From: Zygnema circumcarinatum | Lineage: Eukaryota > Streptophyta > Zygnematophyceae > Zygnematales > Zygnemataceae | DNA: 47,835 nt | Direction of reading: 5' to 3' | Assembly: GCA_037447605.1 (NCBI GenBank) | Contig: CM074808.1 | Location: 4,142,547 to 4,190,381 of the forward strand | Part shown: positions 32,784-43,100 of the stretch, in pieces | How positions within the stretch are numbered: the stretch's first letter is position 1 | Layout: each line of letters starts with the position of its first letter | Translations under genes and position numbers: made by a program | The notes under the pieces: model-generated | What the model saw: the letters and a program-made list of their open reading frames with translations, nothing else | What the model was told of the DNA's origin: nothing | The model's database searches: none

Positions 32784-35700
32784 TACCTCCATGGACATCC
32801 GATGCGGAGCGCGGAAAGGTATGCCCTGAATCTTCGCTGCGGGCAGCCTGGATCATGCAGCATCCTGGCATTTGGTGCTGTGGCAGCCGTGACATATGAT
32901 CGCACTCTGCTCGCTTATGCCTGGTCCCGTTTTGGCAGATGGTTTACGGAGAGCAATGCCGCATTGCAGGTTCTGTCTGCTAAGGTATTTTGAGTGAGAG
33001 TAACACACAAAGGAGCACATTGTAGTTCTATTGGTTTTCCAGTTCAAGAGAGGTCATCATGTCCAGAACTGCTGTTGTCGTTTCACTTGTTGTTAAAACG
33101 ACGTGAGGTGTATTACAGAAAAGTTCTGTCTGATTTCCTTAGTCTTGTCTTGACACCTGGCCACCTGCATTCTGGGGTATCAATGTTGACATTTTAATGT
33201 TACAATTCAATCGCCATGTGGCACGCAGTGAGTCGATTCTAGATTTGTTGCTTGGCATAAGCTGATCATTATGACTTTTTTGAAGTGGCCCCTGGAAGCC
33301 ATTTACGTTGGTCCTTCTAAAGCAGCACATTTATTGATTGGCATCGAAAAGAAAACAGAGCATCGGAACGGGCCAAGTGTAAATGGTTCTCCTTTGTTTA
33401 AATGTGTGGTGAATTCGACCTCCCTAAATGCTGAAGCAGTTTGAAAGGCTGGCGCGGTCCTGACTGTTCAATGTAAGAATGGGGCTTGTGCAGATCGTTT
33501 GATGCTGAAGTCTCTGACGTCAAGCATGCTCTTCGCTTGTGACCCCCCGCTTGTTTGCAGATGGCGTCTATTGCCGTGTGTAATTCTATCTAAAATTGCA
33601 GTACGTCTGTTCAATTCCACACGTTTAATTTTCTCGGCAGTCACTCATCTGTGACAGCTTGCATACGGCATAAATTCGTTCAGGCTATGGTGTCTTGTCT
33701 AGCAAAATTGGATTCAGTATGTACTCGCCTATTTTTTTTTTTTTTCGACGAAGAGCACATTTGACGTTAGGGCTTACGGGCTTAGCGCTAGGTATTTTGC
33801 TTTGGTTGCCTGCATCCTTGCAGTCTCCACAGCGTTTTAATCGTCTTATCACATAGACCTCTGTGCGCGCTTCTGTATACTTCAAAAATGAAATGACAGG
33901 CATTGTGATGGCAGGCTACTTGTAGAATTGCATATACACTCTTCACAATGCACTACTGGTCACAAGGTGCCCAGTCGTAGTGTTTATTAGCCAGCTGCCC
34001 TGCAACTATTCCACCAGTTGAATGTTGTGTCGATTGTGAGCCTGATGTCTCCAGTTGTTGTGACTGCGGTGGGTTCCTGCTGGAAGGTGAGGAATGTGCA
34101 TTGCAGCTGAATCGACGGTTTTTTTGGAAGATCTGCGGGTTCAAAAAGGATTTAAACATTGGACTAGAGTTTGCAGCTTTTGGGGCGAAATGGGAGTGTG
34201 TGGGACACTTGCTGACATTGTTGTTACTGTTTCTTTAGCCTCACAAGTGAGGGCCGCGCATGCGGGCACAGTGTGGAAGCCGTATTCGACTGCTGAATGC
34301 CGAGTGCCATGGTTTGCGTATTCCATTCTACTAGTCTACATTTGAATGCTCTCACCTGGATGCTCGCAGGTTTAAAAAAGAGAAGGTCTAGGGACATAGC
34401 AGCAGGATAGGCGCGGTAGCTTTTCCGTTGCTGTTGAAATTTGTCGCTCGATGATTTATAGGTGCGTCCAATATTAGGGCGCAAGCTGCTCAAAGTGCTG
34501 GAATTTTCAAAGGGTTTTTGGTCTCCCGGTCTAACTGCGGGTTGAATTTCAGTGCGGGCAATGTTGACACGGTGAGGCAGAGAGGCGGCAGGGGCAGAGG
34601 CAGAGGCACAGTCATTCCCGGGTGGGTGCTGCCGAGGGCATTGCAACTCTATCCGTCGTGGCTCCTCCGCTGTGTCCGTCCTCGTGACCCGCCCTGCAGT
34701 GCAGTCTTGGGTCGGCCCTCGTGGCTCGTACCGTAAAACCGTAAAATCAAACAGGTTGAGAAATTGAGCAATTTTTTACTTAATTTCTCAATGTGCAAAG
34801 GTATTCAATAGGGCTGAACATTGAACTCTAGAGGTCGGAATTTTTTCGATTTGAGAAAATATGACAAATCAATTTCTCAATATGCTCGGCCACACATGCG
34901 GATTCTACTTTTGCCATGTAAGCCGCGGCCAATCGTGGCAGAATTGAGATATTCCATGGCAGCAAAATTTGAACGCGCTTGGATCCACGAGCGATTAAAC
35001 ACGAGCGGTAATTAATTGTTCTATGCTCAATCGATCTCGAAAAGAATTTTGATTTCAGTGGCCTTAAATTCTCATTCTCAGAAGTGAACGTATCGAATTG
35101 TGTACAGTTACTGATTGAGAAACTGGGTTTGAGAGTAAATTTTTTTTTTCGACGCGAATCATTAATTGTTCAATTTCTTAACCTGTTTGGTTTTACGGTA
35201 TCTGTGACAGTGACAACGGGGTTGATAAGTTGAGGCATTGAACAACGCAGAAGTGTTGACATCATGTGAATTGTTATCGTCAACCCATTGCCAAGCAATA
35301 AATTGAGCATTCAAAAATCTAAGGCGTCATGTGTAGCACTATGAAGGAGCATAGGGAGGCATTCTGCGACTAAAAAACCTAGGCGAGAAAAAGCAGCCGC
35401 TTGCAGACTGCAAGCATGTCAGAGAAGGTGCAAGCTGCTGGCACACGCAAGCACGCAGAGGAAGCACGATGGATGAAGGCGGGGCCACAAGACATCTGAG
35501 TTTGCAACTTGACGCATCTCTCGCACACTCCTAAGGGCGACCCTTTAACGACTTCACAGGAGGCAGCGTAGCTTCACTTGAAAACATTTATGCCACTATA
35601 CATGCGTTAACCACACGGCCTCCAGGTTCATACACTTCATGAAATGGGAAGAATGGCTCCTACTTCTTCAGTAGGGTTGGGGTGGAACTACTCTAAACAC

Positions 35701-35922
35701 TTGCAAAAACAGGACCGCTTCAGTACGTTTGTGAAAAGCACATAATAATATGCCATAAGCCATTTGGCCGATTCAGAAGAGTGCAGCCGCGTGGGCGCGG
35801 AGATGCAGCACCGCACTCTCTAAGGACATGCACAAACCTTGCTCTCTGTTGTACTAGTCAGCTCCGTATCCATAAGTAAGGAATCTCGACCAATCATGTG
35901 TCGCCATGCTGGAGCCACCGCC
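32784..35922. other. Spacer between PRA1 and diacylglycerol kinase (convergent)
   Basis: About 3.1 kb between two convergent 3' ends. It holds both 3' UTRs and the TA-ended element at 34729-35200. A T-run lies at 33731-33745. Short ORFs at 32802-32993, 34094-34345 (+) and 34224-34646 (-) show no recognisable domain. No RNA gene is evident. Confidence 0.6.
34729..35200. mobile_element. TA-ended miniature inverted-repeat element, 472 bp
   Basis: The left end TACCGTAAAACC continues, after an 8-bp insertion GTAAAATC, as AAACAGGTTGAGAAATTGA. The reverse complement of the right end reads TACCGTAAAACCAAACAGGT then TAAGAAATTGA. The terminal inverted repeat is thus about 30 bp with one gap and one mismatch, and TA stands at each outer edge. 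The interior is AT-rich, has internal copies of the ATTTCTCAA word and no coding sequence. The left 190 bp recurs at 11861-12050. Confidence 0.75.
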
Positions 35923-38900
35923 TCACGTCCCCGACGATAGAACCAGCGACTGGCGAGGAAAACACACGATCTCTATCACCGTGGGCTCTCGCGGATCATC
36001 GAGCGGCTGCTGCCAAGGCTCTCCGTCAAGCTGCATGTACGCTTTGTTCCTGCCATTACCTCTCAGCTCAATCTTGATCGCGTATGCCTGCCATCCGCAA
36101 AGAATAAGTGTTTAACACCATAGTCAACAATTCACCAACAAGCACACGCATTGTTGACAAGCGATGATAAATTCATATCTGAAGTGTCATCGCAACATGA
36201 AAAACACATAGACAAACACATAAACAAGGTATAGTTTGAAACGGAGCAGCACCTGTGCCAGGCGGATGGCAGAAGAAAGGCCTCCCATAAGCAGCGCTGT
36301 GTGCCAGCCATCCTTGAGGCCTACAACCTCCAGACGGCCGTCATCTGGCCGAGGTTCTACCCAGCCTTTCTGAACCCCATCCCCCCATTCGCACAACGTG
36401 TCAGCTGCGGCAAGGAAGCACGCTTTTCGCGCTGCGCTGCTGCAGAGTGGAGCGTGCCATCCACACCTCTTGCACTTCCTTCTCTGACGGGCGTCCCCAC
36501 GGATTACGGCCTCCGGCATAACTCTGCAAGTTGAGCACGATGATGGAACGAAGTCTGCCATCCACAACACCATCCAAATGCAAGCGACGAATCGTCGGCC
36601 CCGAGCCGGGTTTGCATGGTGCTCCTACAGATCTTATAGGAAGAGGCATGCCCAAGGCATGATGAACAAAACTGCCGAGGGTCGTTTCACTACACGCTGA
36701 ATTTTCCACTACACGGCCAAGTGAGGAATCTATAACCATTCCTATCTAAACATATGCGGTATACTGGTTGCCCAACCTCCGCTGTCCGCAAAGCTACTTC
36801 ATAAGGAGGTCGTGCATCACTTGATTCCCAATTAGCTAGCAAAGTCATGTACTCCGCACTGTCCTCACGACAAGGATCTGATGCTTACGTCCAAGGCAGA
36901 AAGAGCTCCTCATAGGGGCTGTCAGGCTGCTTCATGATGTGCACAGTGGCCACTTGATGAATTGATCTGCAGCCAATCATGATGAAAACACCAAGTGCAT
37001 TAAAAAACAAATATGCGGAATATCCGCAGCGCACCACAAGGGCCTTGTTCAGCACTTTGGTTCAGCAAGGCGGACGCCAAAGAGCGTTAGCCGAGATGGC
37101 TAAGGGGTGATGAAACCCACCTTCTGCGAGGATTGGGGGAGCAGCCGGCACAGAACCAACCTTGACCGCAGCCAAAGCCCGAATAGATCATCTGCGCAGA
37201 CATCACATCGCCTCGTCAGTGCTCTGCCTTCACAGTCTGCAAGCAGGCTCAAGCAGGAGTTTGTCGGCACATGCCTGGTTCGCTGCCCGGCCTCTTGCCA
37301 GCCACGGACGCACTTCACGAAGGTGGTGGAAGCCATACGCGATCTGTGCATCCATACCTGCACAACCTCGCTTTGATTACCACACTGCCGAGATTCCACC
37401 ACAAAGCAGGCCGATGCAATGGCCGTACTAAAGACGAACCTGCACGGTATTGAGCAGGAGCAGACACTCCACAACTACTTCATGCGGAAGTTAGCAAACG
37501 GTGGCGCACCAATGCTGAAGTAGTTGTAAAATGCTCCTGCAAATGCGTTAGGAACTTGAGCCGCTCCGTCTGCAATCACTTCGTCCTGATCGTCTGTGCT
37601 CTGACAGGTCAGCCTCCCCACTCCCAGGCCGGCCATTGAGACCCGCTTGGAAACAGAGCGTCGCCCAAGCTCCTATGTCACCTATTGATGCCATCACTCA
37701 CCTCATGCTATTAATTCTAGGACCGAATATCTTTGACAAAATCATCCTTTTAACCCAATTGGTTGCGTTCAAATTCGCAAGCCATCAAGGAATCATGCAA
37801 GGAACTTAATTCGAAAAGCGTAAGAAGTGTAAAAAGTTTGACAGGAACAATCATCGGTAGCCTACCAAAGATGGCTCGAGAGGAATATGGTGCTGCGGGT
37901 GCATGGCATGCGGCAGCACTAAGGCTGCCTTATCGCTCCCGGCAGGTGGCAGCACTATAATATTCCAACTGCAAGACAAGTCCAGAAGCATCAAGTTTAA
38001 ACTGGTATTCATTATTGATTAGCATAAGAAATCACCCCATTCCCACTACCCACTAGAATGATGGCATCATCGGGCAAAAGTACTAGCAGTTTCTGATCCC
38101 TACTGAACCTGTACATCACCTGTCAAGATTGGCCTTGGCAGCAGACGTAGCTGCCAGTAAGCGAGCTTTGACTGTTGCTGCTGTTGCTGACTGGAAAGCT
38201 GCCCCCTGCCAGACCATAACACCGCGAGTATTCTTGCTTAATAGAACCAAAAGATGATGACCGCAAATGTGCCACGTTTGGAATACAGTACATACCCAGC
38301 CAAAGCTCCGTGAGAGGTCATTGCCGGTCCCGAGGGGAATAACACCGACAGGTGGCACAGTCCGACCGTCGAGCTGTGCTACGCTTGACAACATCCAGCC
38401 AACCGTTCCATCTCCGCCGGCCACCTGCATTTGTAACCAGAACACGTTCCATTTGTCAAACAATTCAGCGGGTTCCATTTCCTTGCTCACTGCATTATTC
38501 TGAAGTATCCGCATATAAGAACGAACATCCTCGACTCATCCAGGAATATGTTCAAATAAGCAGTAATGACGCATGTTCTGGCCTTACCAACACACGAAGG
38601 CGCTGCAGCACCTCTGCTGCTGCCTTGTCCCCGCTGTCTGCTCGCTCTTGCAGACACTTCAGAGCCGCCTCAAGTGCTTTACCTGGTGCGATCTTTGACA
38701 GATCAAAGACCTACAGTCACACGAGAAGTGTAACAAAGCCTAGATAAGAATCTTATCTACAAATGACGCCTACACGTTTTCCAGCTGGCAATGTTATAGT
38801 GAATATACTCCAATGCAAATAGCCTCCTGTAGCAGCACTTACCGCAGTGCAAGCACTAAAATCCACAAAGAAGTTGAATTATACTGTTCAATAATCTTTG

Positions 38901-39790
38901 AATAAAAGAAGGTCACCCTGAACAGCGTAGGCAATCTCTAGGCTCAAAAAACGTCGCCAAATGCTGGTCACTGTCAGGCACAAGGCTATGGAACTGAGAT
39001 AAAATAACAGTATGGGCAGTAATGATATAATTGCGACATGAACTCCACGTGGGTCGTTACGTGTAGGACCATCATGTTTAGGTCTAGTCGGATAGAGGTC
39101 GACTAACTTGTGGAGGTCAGCTTCCACTTTAGTGGTAACGGCACAAAGTCAACATATAAAGGAAGGTTCGTGTCAAAATATGTCCAGCGACAAGACTAAC
39201 GAAGCGAGTGCACGAGCCTTACGATCCTTACAAGAAGACACCGGCCCGAAAAGAAAAATGCAAACTTTGCAAAAGTTTGAACGAGTTGTTGCATTGAAAA
39301 GAGGAACGTCCACTGCGGACTGGCTCCGACCGAAGTAGGACAAGTAAATACAGACGATTAGACGGTAGGGGGACACGGCAAATCCCCATTTGCTCTTCCC
39401 CGGTTCGCCATCCAGGGAGCGTCAAGAGGTCGCGAGGCGGAGCAAGCAGCATTGAGCAGGGCGGGCGGCGGGCACCTGCGCGGGCCCGATGAGGTCCGCC
39501 AGCAGGCGGATGAGCGCGGCCCCCATGCGCCCGCCACTGCGCGAGTTCACGAACGCGAGCAGCGGGGCGCGCGGCACCGCCTCCGCCTCCGCCTCCCCGC
39601 CCACCGCCATGGCCAGGGCCAGGGCCGCGTCGTCGGCCGCCTCCCCCGCGGGAGGACCGCCCACCGCCGCGACGGCCGCGCTGACGGCCGCCGCCAGGCG
39701 CGGGGGGAGGACCGCGCCGGCCGCCACCTCCGCGTCGCGCCGCGCCCCCCCGCCCCCGCCCCCGCCCTCCCCCTCCGCAGCCATGGCCAT
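35923..39790 (-). CDS. DGK: Diacylglycerol kinase, plant type without C1 domains, 546 residues
   Basis: Phosphorylates diacylglycerol to phosphatidic acid, a lipid signal and phospholipid precursor. Twelve exons join in phase: 39476-39790, 38588-38710, 38296-38424, 38120-38205, 37866-37968, 37510-37600, 37275-37357, 37121-37191, 36889-36967, 36467-36745, 36253-36369 and 35923-36087. The start MAMAAEGEGGG precedes an Ala/Gly-rich N-terminus. Catalytic domain: PLLAFVNSRSGG (about 79-90), VAGGDGTVGWML with the GGDGT nucleotide loop, and IPLGTGNDLSRSFGW. Accessory domain: LDSWNIIVLPP, FYNYFSIG, MDAQIAYGFHHLR, MIYSGFGCGQGWFC, VVLNLQSYAGGRNPWG, LEVVGLKDGWHTALLMGG, LDGEPWQQPL. No C1 zinc fingers are present, as in plant cluster II and III enzymes. 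Exon 7 ends in a GC donor. The start of exon 10 (36745) is tentative and adds about 60 residues. Divergent from the permease. Confidence 0.94.
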
Positions 39791-39959
39791 GGCCGCCCTC
39801 GCCCTCGCCCTCCCACCCGCCCGTCGCGCGTCAGACGCCGACTCGACCCGCCCCGAGCCGAGAGCAGCGAGGCGGAGGCGGGAGCGGGGGCGGGGCCGTA
39901 CGGTGCCGCTGGGCCGTACGGCCCCGCCTGGCCTCTCATTGAGGACCGTACGGGTGGTC

Positions 39960-39977
39960 ACTGACTGACTGACTGAC
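39960..39977. repeat. (TGAC)n microsatellite upstream of DGK
   Basis: Four perfect CTGA/TGAC units, 170-190 bp upstream of the DGK start on its antisense strand. Confidence 0.85.
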
Positions 39978-40011
39978 CTCTCGAGGGCCGCTCCAAATGT
40001 TCGGGACAGCG

Positions 40012-40054
40012 AGGCAGGCAGGCAGGCAGACAGGCAGGCAGGCAGGCAAGCAGG
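40012..40054. repeat. (GCAG)n microsatellite in the DGK/permease spacer
   Basis: About ten GGCA/GCAG units with two variant positions. On the minus strand it reads CTGC repeats and encodes the apparent LPACLPAC peptide of a non-genic ORF. Confidence 0.9.
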
Positions 40055-40170
40055 CTGCGGCCATGGCTCCGCCCCCCTCCTCCCCGCGGCGCGCACGCCC
40101 GTGTAGTAGTAGGACTCGCGCTGCTGCTGCTGGCGCTGCGGCCCTGCGGAGATGACGCCACTCCTGCTCA

Positions 40171-43100
40171 TTGCTGCGCCGCTCCATGGCCGCCCTTCCC
40201 GCCCTGCACGTGCTTCGCTCACCGCGCCCTGCACCTCTTGTCTGCCTTCCCCCCACCGCTTGTCGTGCCACTTTAGGGCGCGTGCAGAACGAGGGACGCT
40301 GGTCTCAGATATTCTCGAGAGGCTCCATTGTTCCCCTAGCACTTACGCATGAGCTGCTGATGAAGTGCCACGGCGACTTGCTTTACGGGCGAAAGCAGAG
40401 AATACGGCCGAGGGAACTTGGTTCGAATTGCACTTCAGCTAGTAGCAGGGGCTCAACTGCATCTGCATCAGCAGTAAGCAGTGGGAATCCGGGCGAGGCC
40501 CCAGACAGCCCTCGGACAGCCTTCCCGCGACAGAAATGGGTTGCGGCAGCAATTTCGGGCGAAGCGTTCGGAGCATGGCGGAGATCCATGCTGCAGCGGC
40601 TGGACGCTGTGCTGAGTTCCGTGAGGATCGTTGCAGACCTTGATGCGATAAAGGAGCAATGCAAGTTAGGAGTTTTGGAGGTTTATCTGGCAGGAGAGAT
40701 GCTTCCTATATTCCTTTTGGGCGTTGCCACCTGCGCTATGCTTGGCATGTCACTGGGCGCGCTTGCACAGCTCATCAGAGAAGTTGCTGTTTCAGGTCGG
40801 TACTTTCGCTGCCATGTGCTCAACTTGCCGAGTGCACTAAAGCAGCCAAGGTGCTGCGGTTCCGCACGGTCTGAAAGCCTCTTCTGCATGTGAGCTGGTT
40901 TCCAAAGGACGTGATGGGACACTGGCCTCCCAGGTGGACAATGTGTGGGGGAGATCGTTGCATAGAGAAAGCTGCGCATGAGCAGAAACACGACCTCGCT
41001 GAAGATCAGATGATTCAGCCATCCACGTTTCGCCAGTTGCCGCCCTGTCTTTCTCGCGTCATAAATGTGTGATGCGTATCCTTCTAAAATAAATAAAACT
41101 GATGTTTTCACTTTCTTGCGATTCTGTTCTACGTATTCAAGGAATATAAGAGGGAGTTTGAAAATTTAAACAGAGAAAGACTTGTGCAAACACCTGACGG
41201 CATTAGCATCACAATGCAGGAATCCGTCAATCTTTCTTCTCGTCGCTCTTTGTTCATGGTTTGGTTGCATGTAACGTGCGTGGTATATCAAGCGGAAATG
41301 GTCATCTTTTGCCAGGCTGCGGACCAAATCACTTAGCGACACCCAACGGCGAGTGAATTTGTGGAGTGGATGCTGAAATTTCTGAAGAGAAAATGCACCT
41401 ACAGTGGGGAGTATAGGATTTGTGAACATGCAGACTTGCAGAGCAGAACATGAACATGCAGATCACTTGCAGGCGTTCAATAGGTGTTATTCAAAAGCAT
41501 GTTGACAGCAACTGAAGGCTAAACAATGTGCTTTGCGCTCTTCCATGCCTACATAAAGTGAATCAATTACATAAAATGGATTGTGTAGGTGAAAACATTC
41601 GAAGATGTCAAGTGCGCACTGGTGAGGCTGCTTGCGAATTCTGACCATATTAGCGGAATACTGTCATTTAGGCATTTAGGATTGGCTTAGGTTAAACGAT
41701 GTTTCCAAAGTTAGAGATGTATAAGCTTTTAGTCCTCTGCTTACGATACCGTGAAGTTAGAAGAAAGCCAAGTGGGGAAAGCCTTGTTGTTGTGATTGTT
41801 TGGTGTTTGTACAACCCCTCTTCCCCCCACTCTGACCGTCTTTCTCGTTTCTTTTTTCCTTTTGCATCTTCCAATCAGTGGTAGGTAATGACGCCACTTG
41901 ACAGTTTGAATACGGCATTTTCATTCTGTCCTTCCGCTCTGTGCAGGCCTACCCCTACGAGTGGCGTTTAGTGCAGCCATATTACAATTGCCGCGCTTCG
42001 GAGCTCTTGCAGCACCTATGGCTTGTCTTGGCGCGACATTGCTTGTTTTCAACCGGCTAAGAGTGAGTACCGTCAAAGTCCCAAAAAGATGCGCTTGGTC
42101 GAATAAGCAGTTGATCAATAGGACCCGTTTTTGTTAATGTTGGACAAGGTTGAGGTTCGGGGTGCGCACATGCATTCAGGCGCCGTTTTTCTGAGAAGCT
42201 GACTGATTTGATCTGCTCTCATATTCTCCATTATCCTCAGTTGACGCAATGACTTTTTCGGGTAGCACAACACAGAGCATTGTTAGATGTTAACTGGACC
42301 CCTTAAAACTGGTCTTTTTGCGACGTTTGAATTTTAGACTGCCCTCTCTAGAGCAGGTTATCTGATCCCAGGCTCTGCTATATACATAGTTTTGCGCATG
42401 AGTCATCCATACACCATCGCCCGCTAGCCGTTACTATTTCCCGAGCACTCTCTGATCTGTCATTCCCTTTGACAGAGTTCTCATGCGCTTCTGTGAACTC
42501 TCCTTACCTTATCAAGTTTGGTGCTAGGTTGTTGCTCATAGTTTAAACACTATAAATGAAGTTACGTTCCTATAAAGGGCACTTATTCCCAGAGAAAATT
42601 CACAGATTTTAACGTGTAAGCCTTATTTCCATTTTCTTTTGTGGAGGTCTTTCTCTTTCTCATTTCCTCTCTTCTCTTCATTTGTCCAGAAATCTGCCGT
42701 TCTGTGTGGGGTCGTGTGTTCGGTGATTCTCACTGTTAGAAGTTTCTGCTTGACAGTCTGATGCGGAGCTTGTGGCGCTGGCAGCGGCAGGCGTGTCAAG
42801 CTGGCGGGTCCTCGCTGCGCCGCTCGGCCTTGCAGTGGCAGCGGCGCTCCTCACGCTCGCATGCAATGAAAAGGTGGTCCCGGCAACAACGGCACTGTAA
42901 GGCCGGCTCGTTTCTTCCAGCCCCTATGGGTAGCTGGTCATGCTTCCGTCATTTTTTGAAAGCCAAATGAATGATTCGTTCAGTTTGCATGCAGGATTGT
43001 GGGGCTATGGAGAGAAGTTCTGGGCTGCTGAAAGAGTGCAGGTGGTCCCGGCGGGTGACTGTGGAGTTCAGTACATCTATATATTTTGCAGAAGCATTGG

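Larger units (their letters stand above)
39791..40170. promoter_or_regulatory. Shared upstream region of DGK (-) and the Lpt-type permease (+)
   Basis: The 380 bp between the two chosen start codons must carry both promoters and 5' UTRs. It is GC-rich, with a TGAC array at 39960-39977, a GCAG array at 40012-40054, and the palindrome-like repeats ACCGTACGG/GCCGTACGG at about 39896-39952. No TATA box is evident. Open frames on both strands across it are low-complexity. Confidence 0.6.

Noticed and set aside
37081-37135. tRNA-like sequence GCCGAGATGGCTAAGG
   Set aside because: It resembles a D-arm, but there is no matching acceptor stem or T-arm, and it lies in an intron/exon of the kinase gene.
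39422-40342. A 306-codon minus-strand ORF starting MLGEQWSLSR
   Set aside because: Only its last part (from MAMAAEGEGG) is diacylglycerol kinase; the upstream part crosses the TGAC and GCAG arrays and the shared promoter.
40415-40440. GGTTCGAATTGC resembling a tRNA T-loop (B box)
   Set aside because: No upstream A box or cloverleaf; it is within the first exon of the permease.
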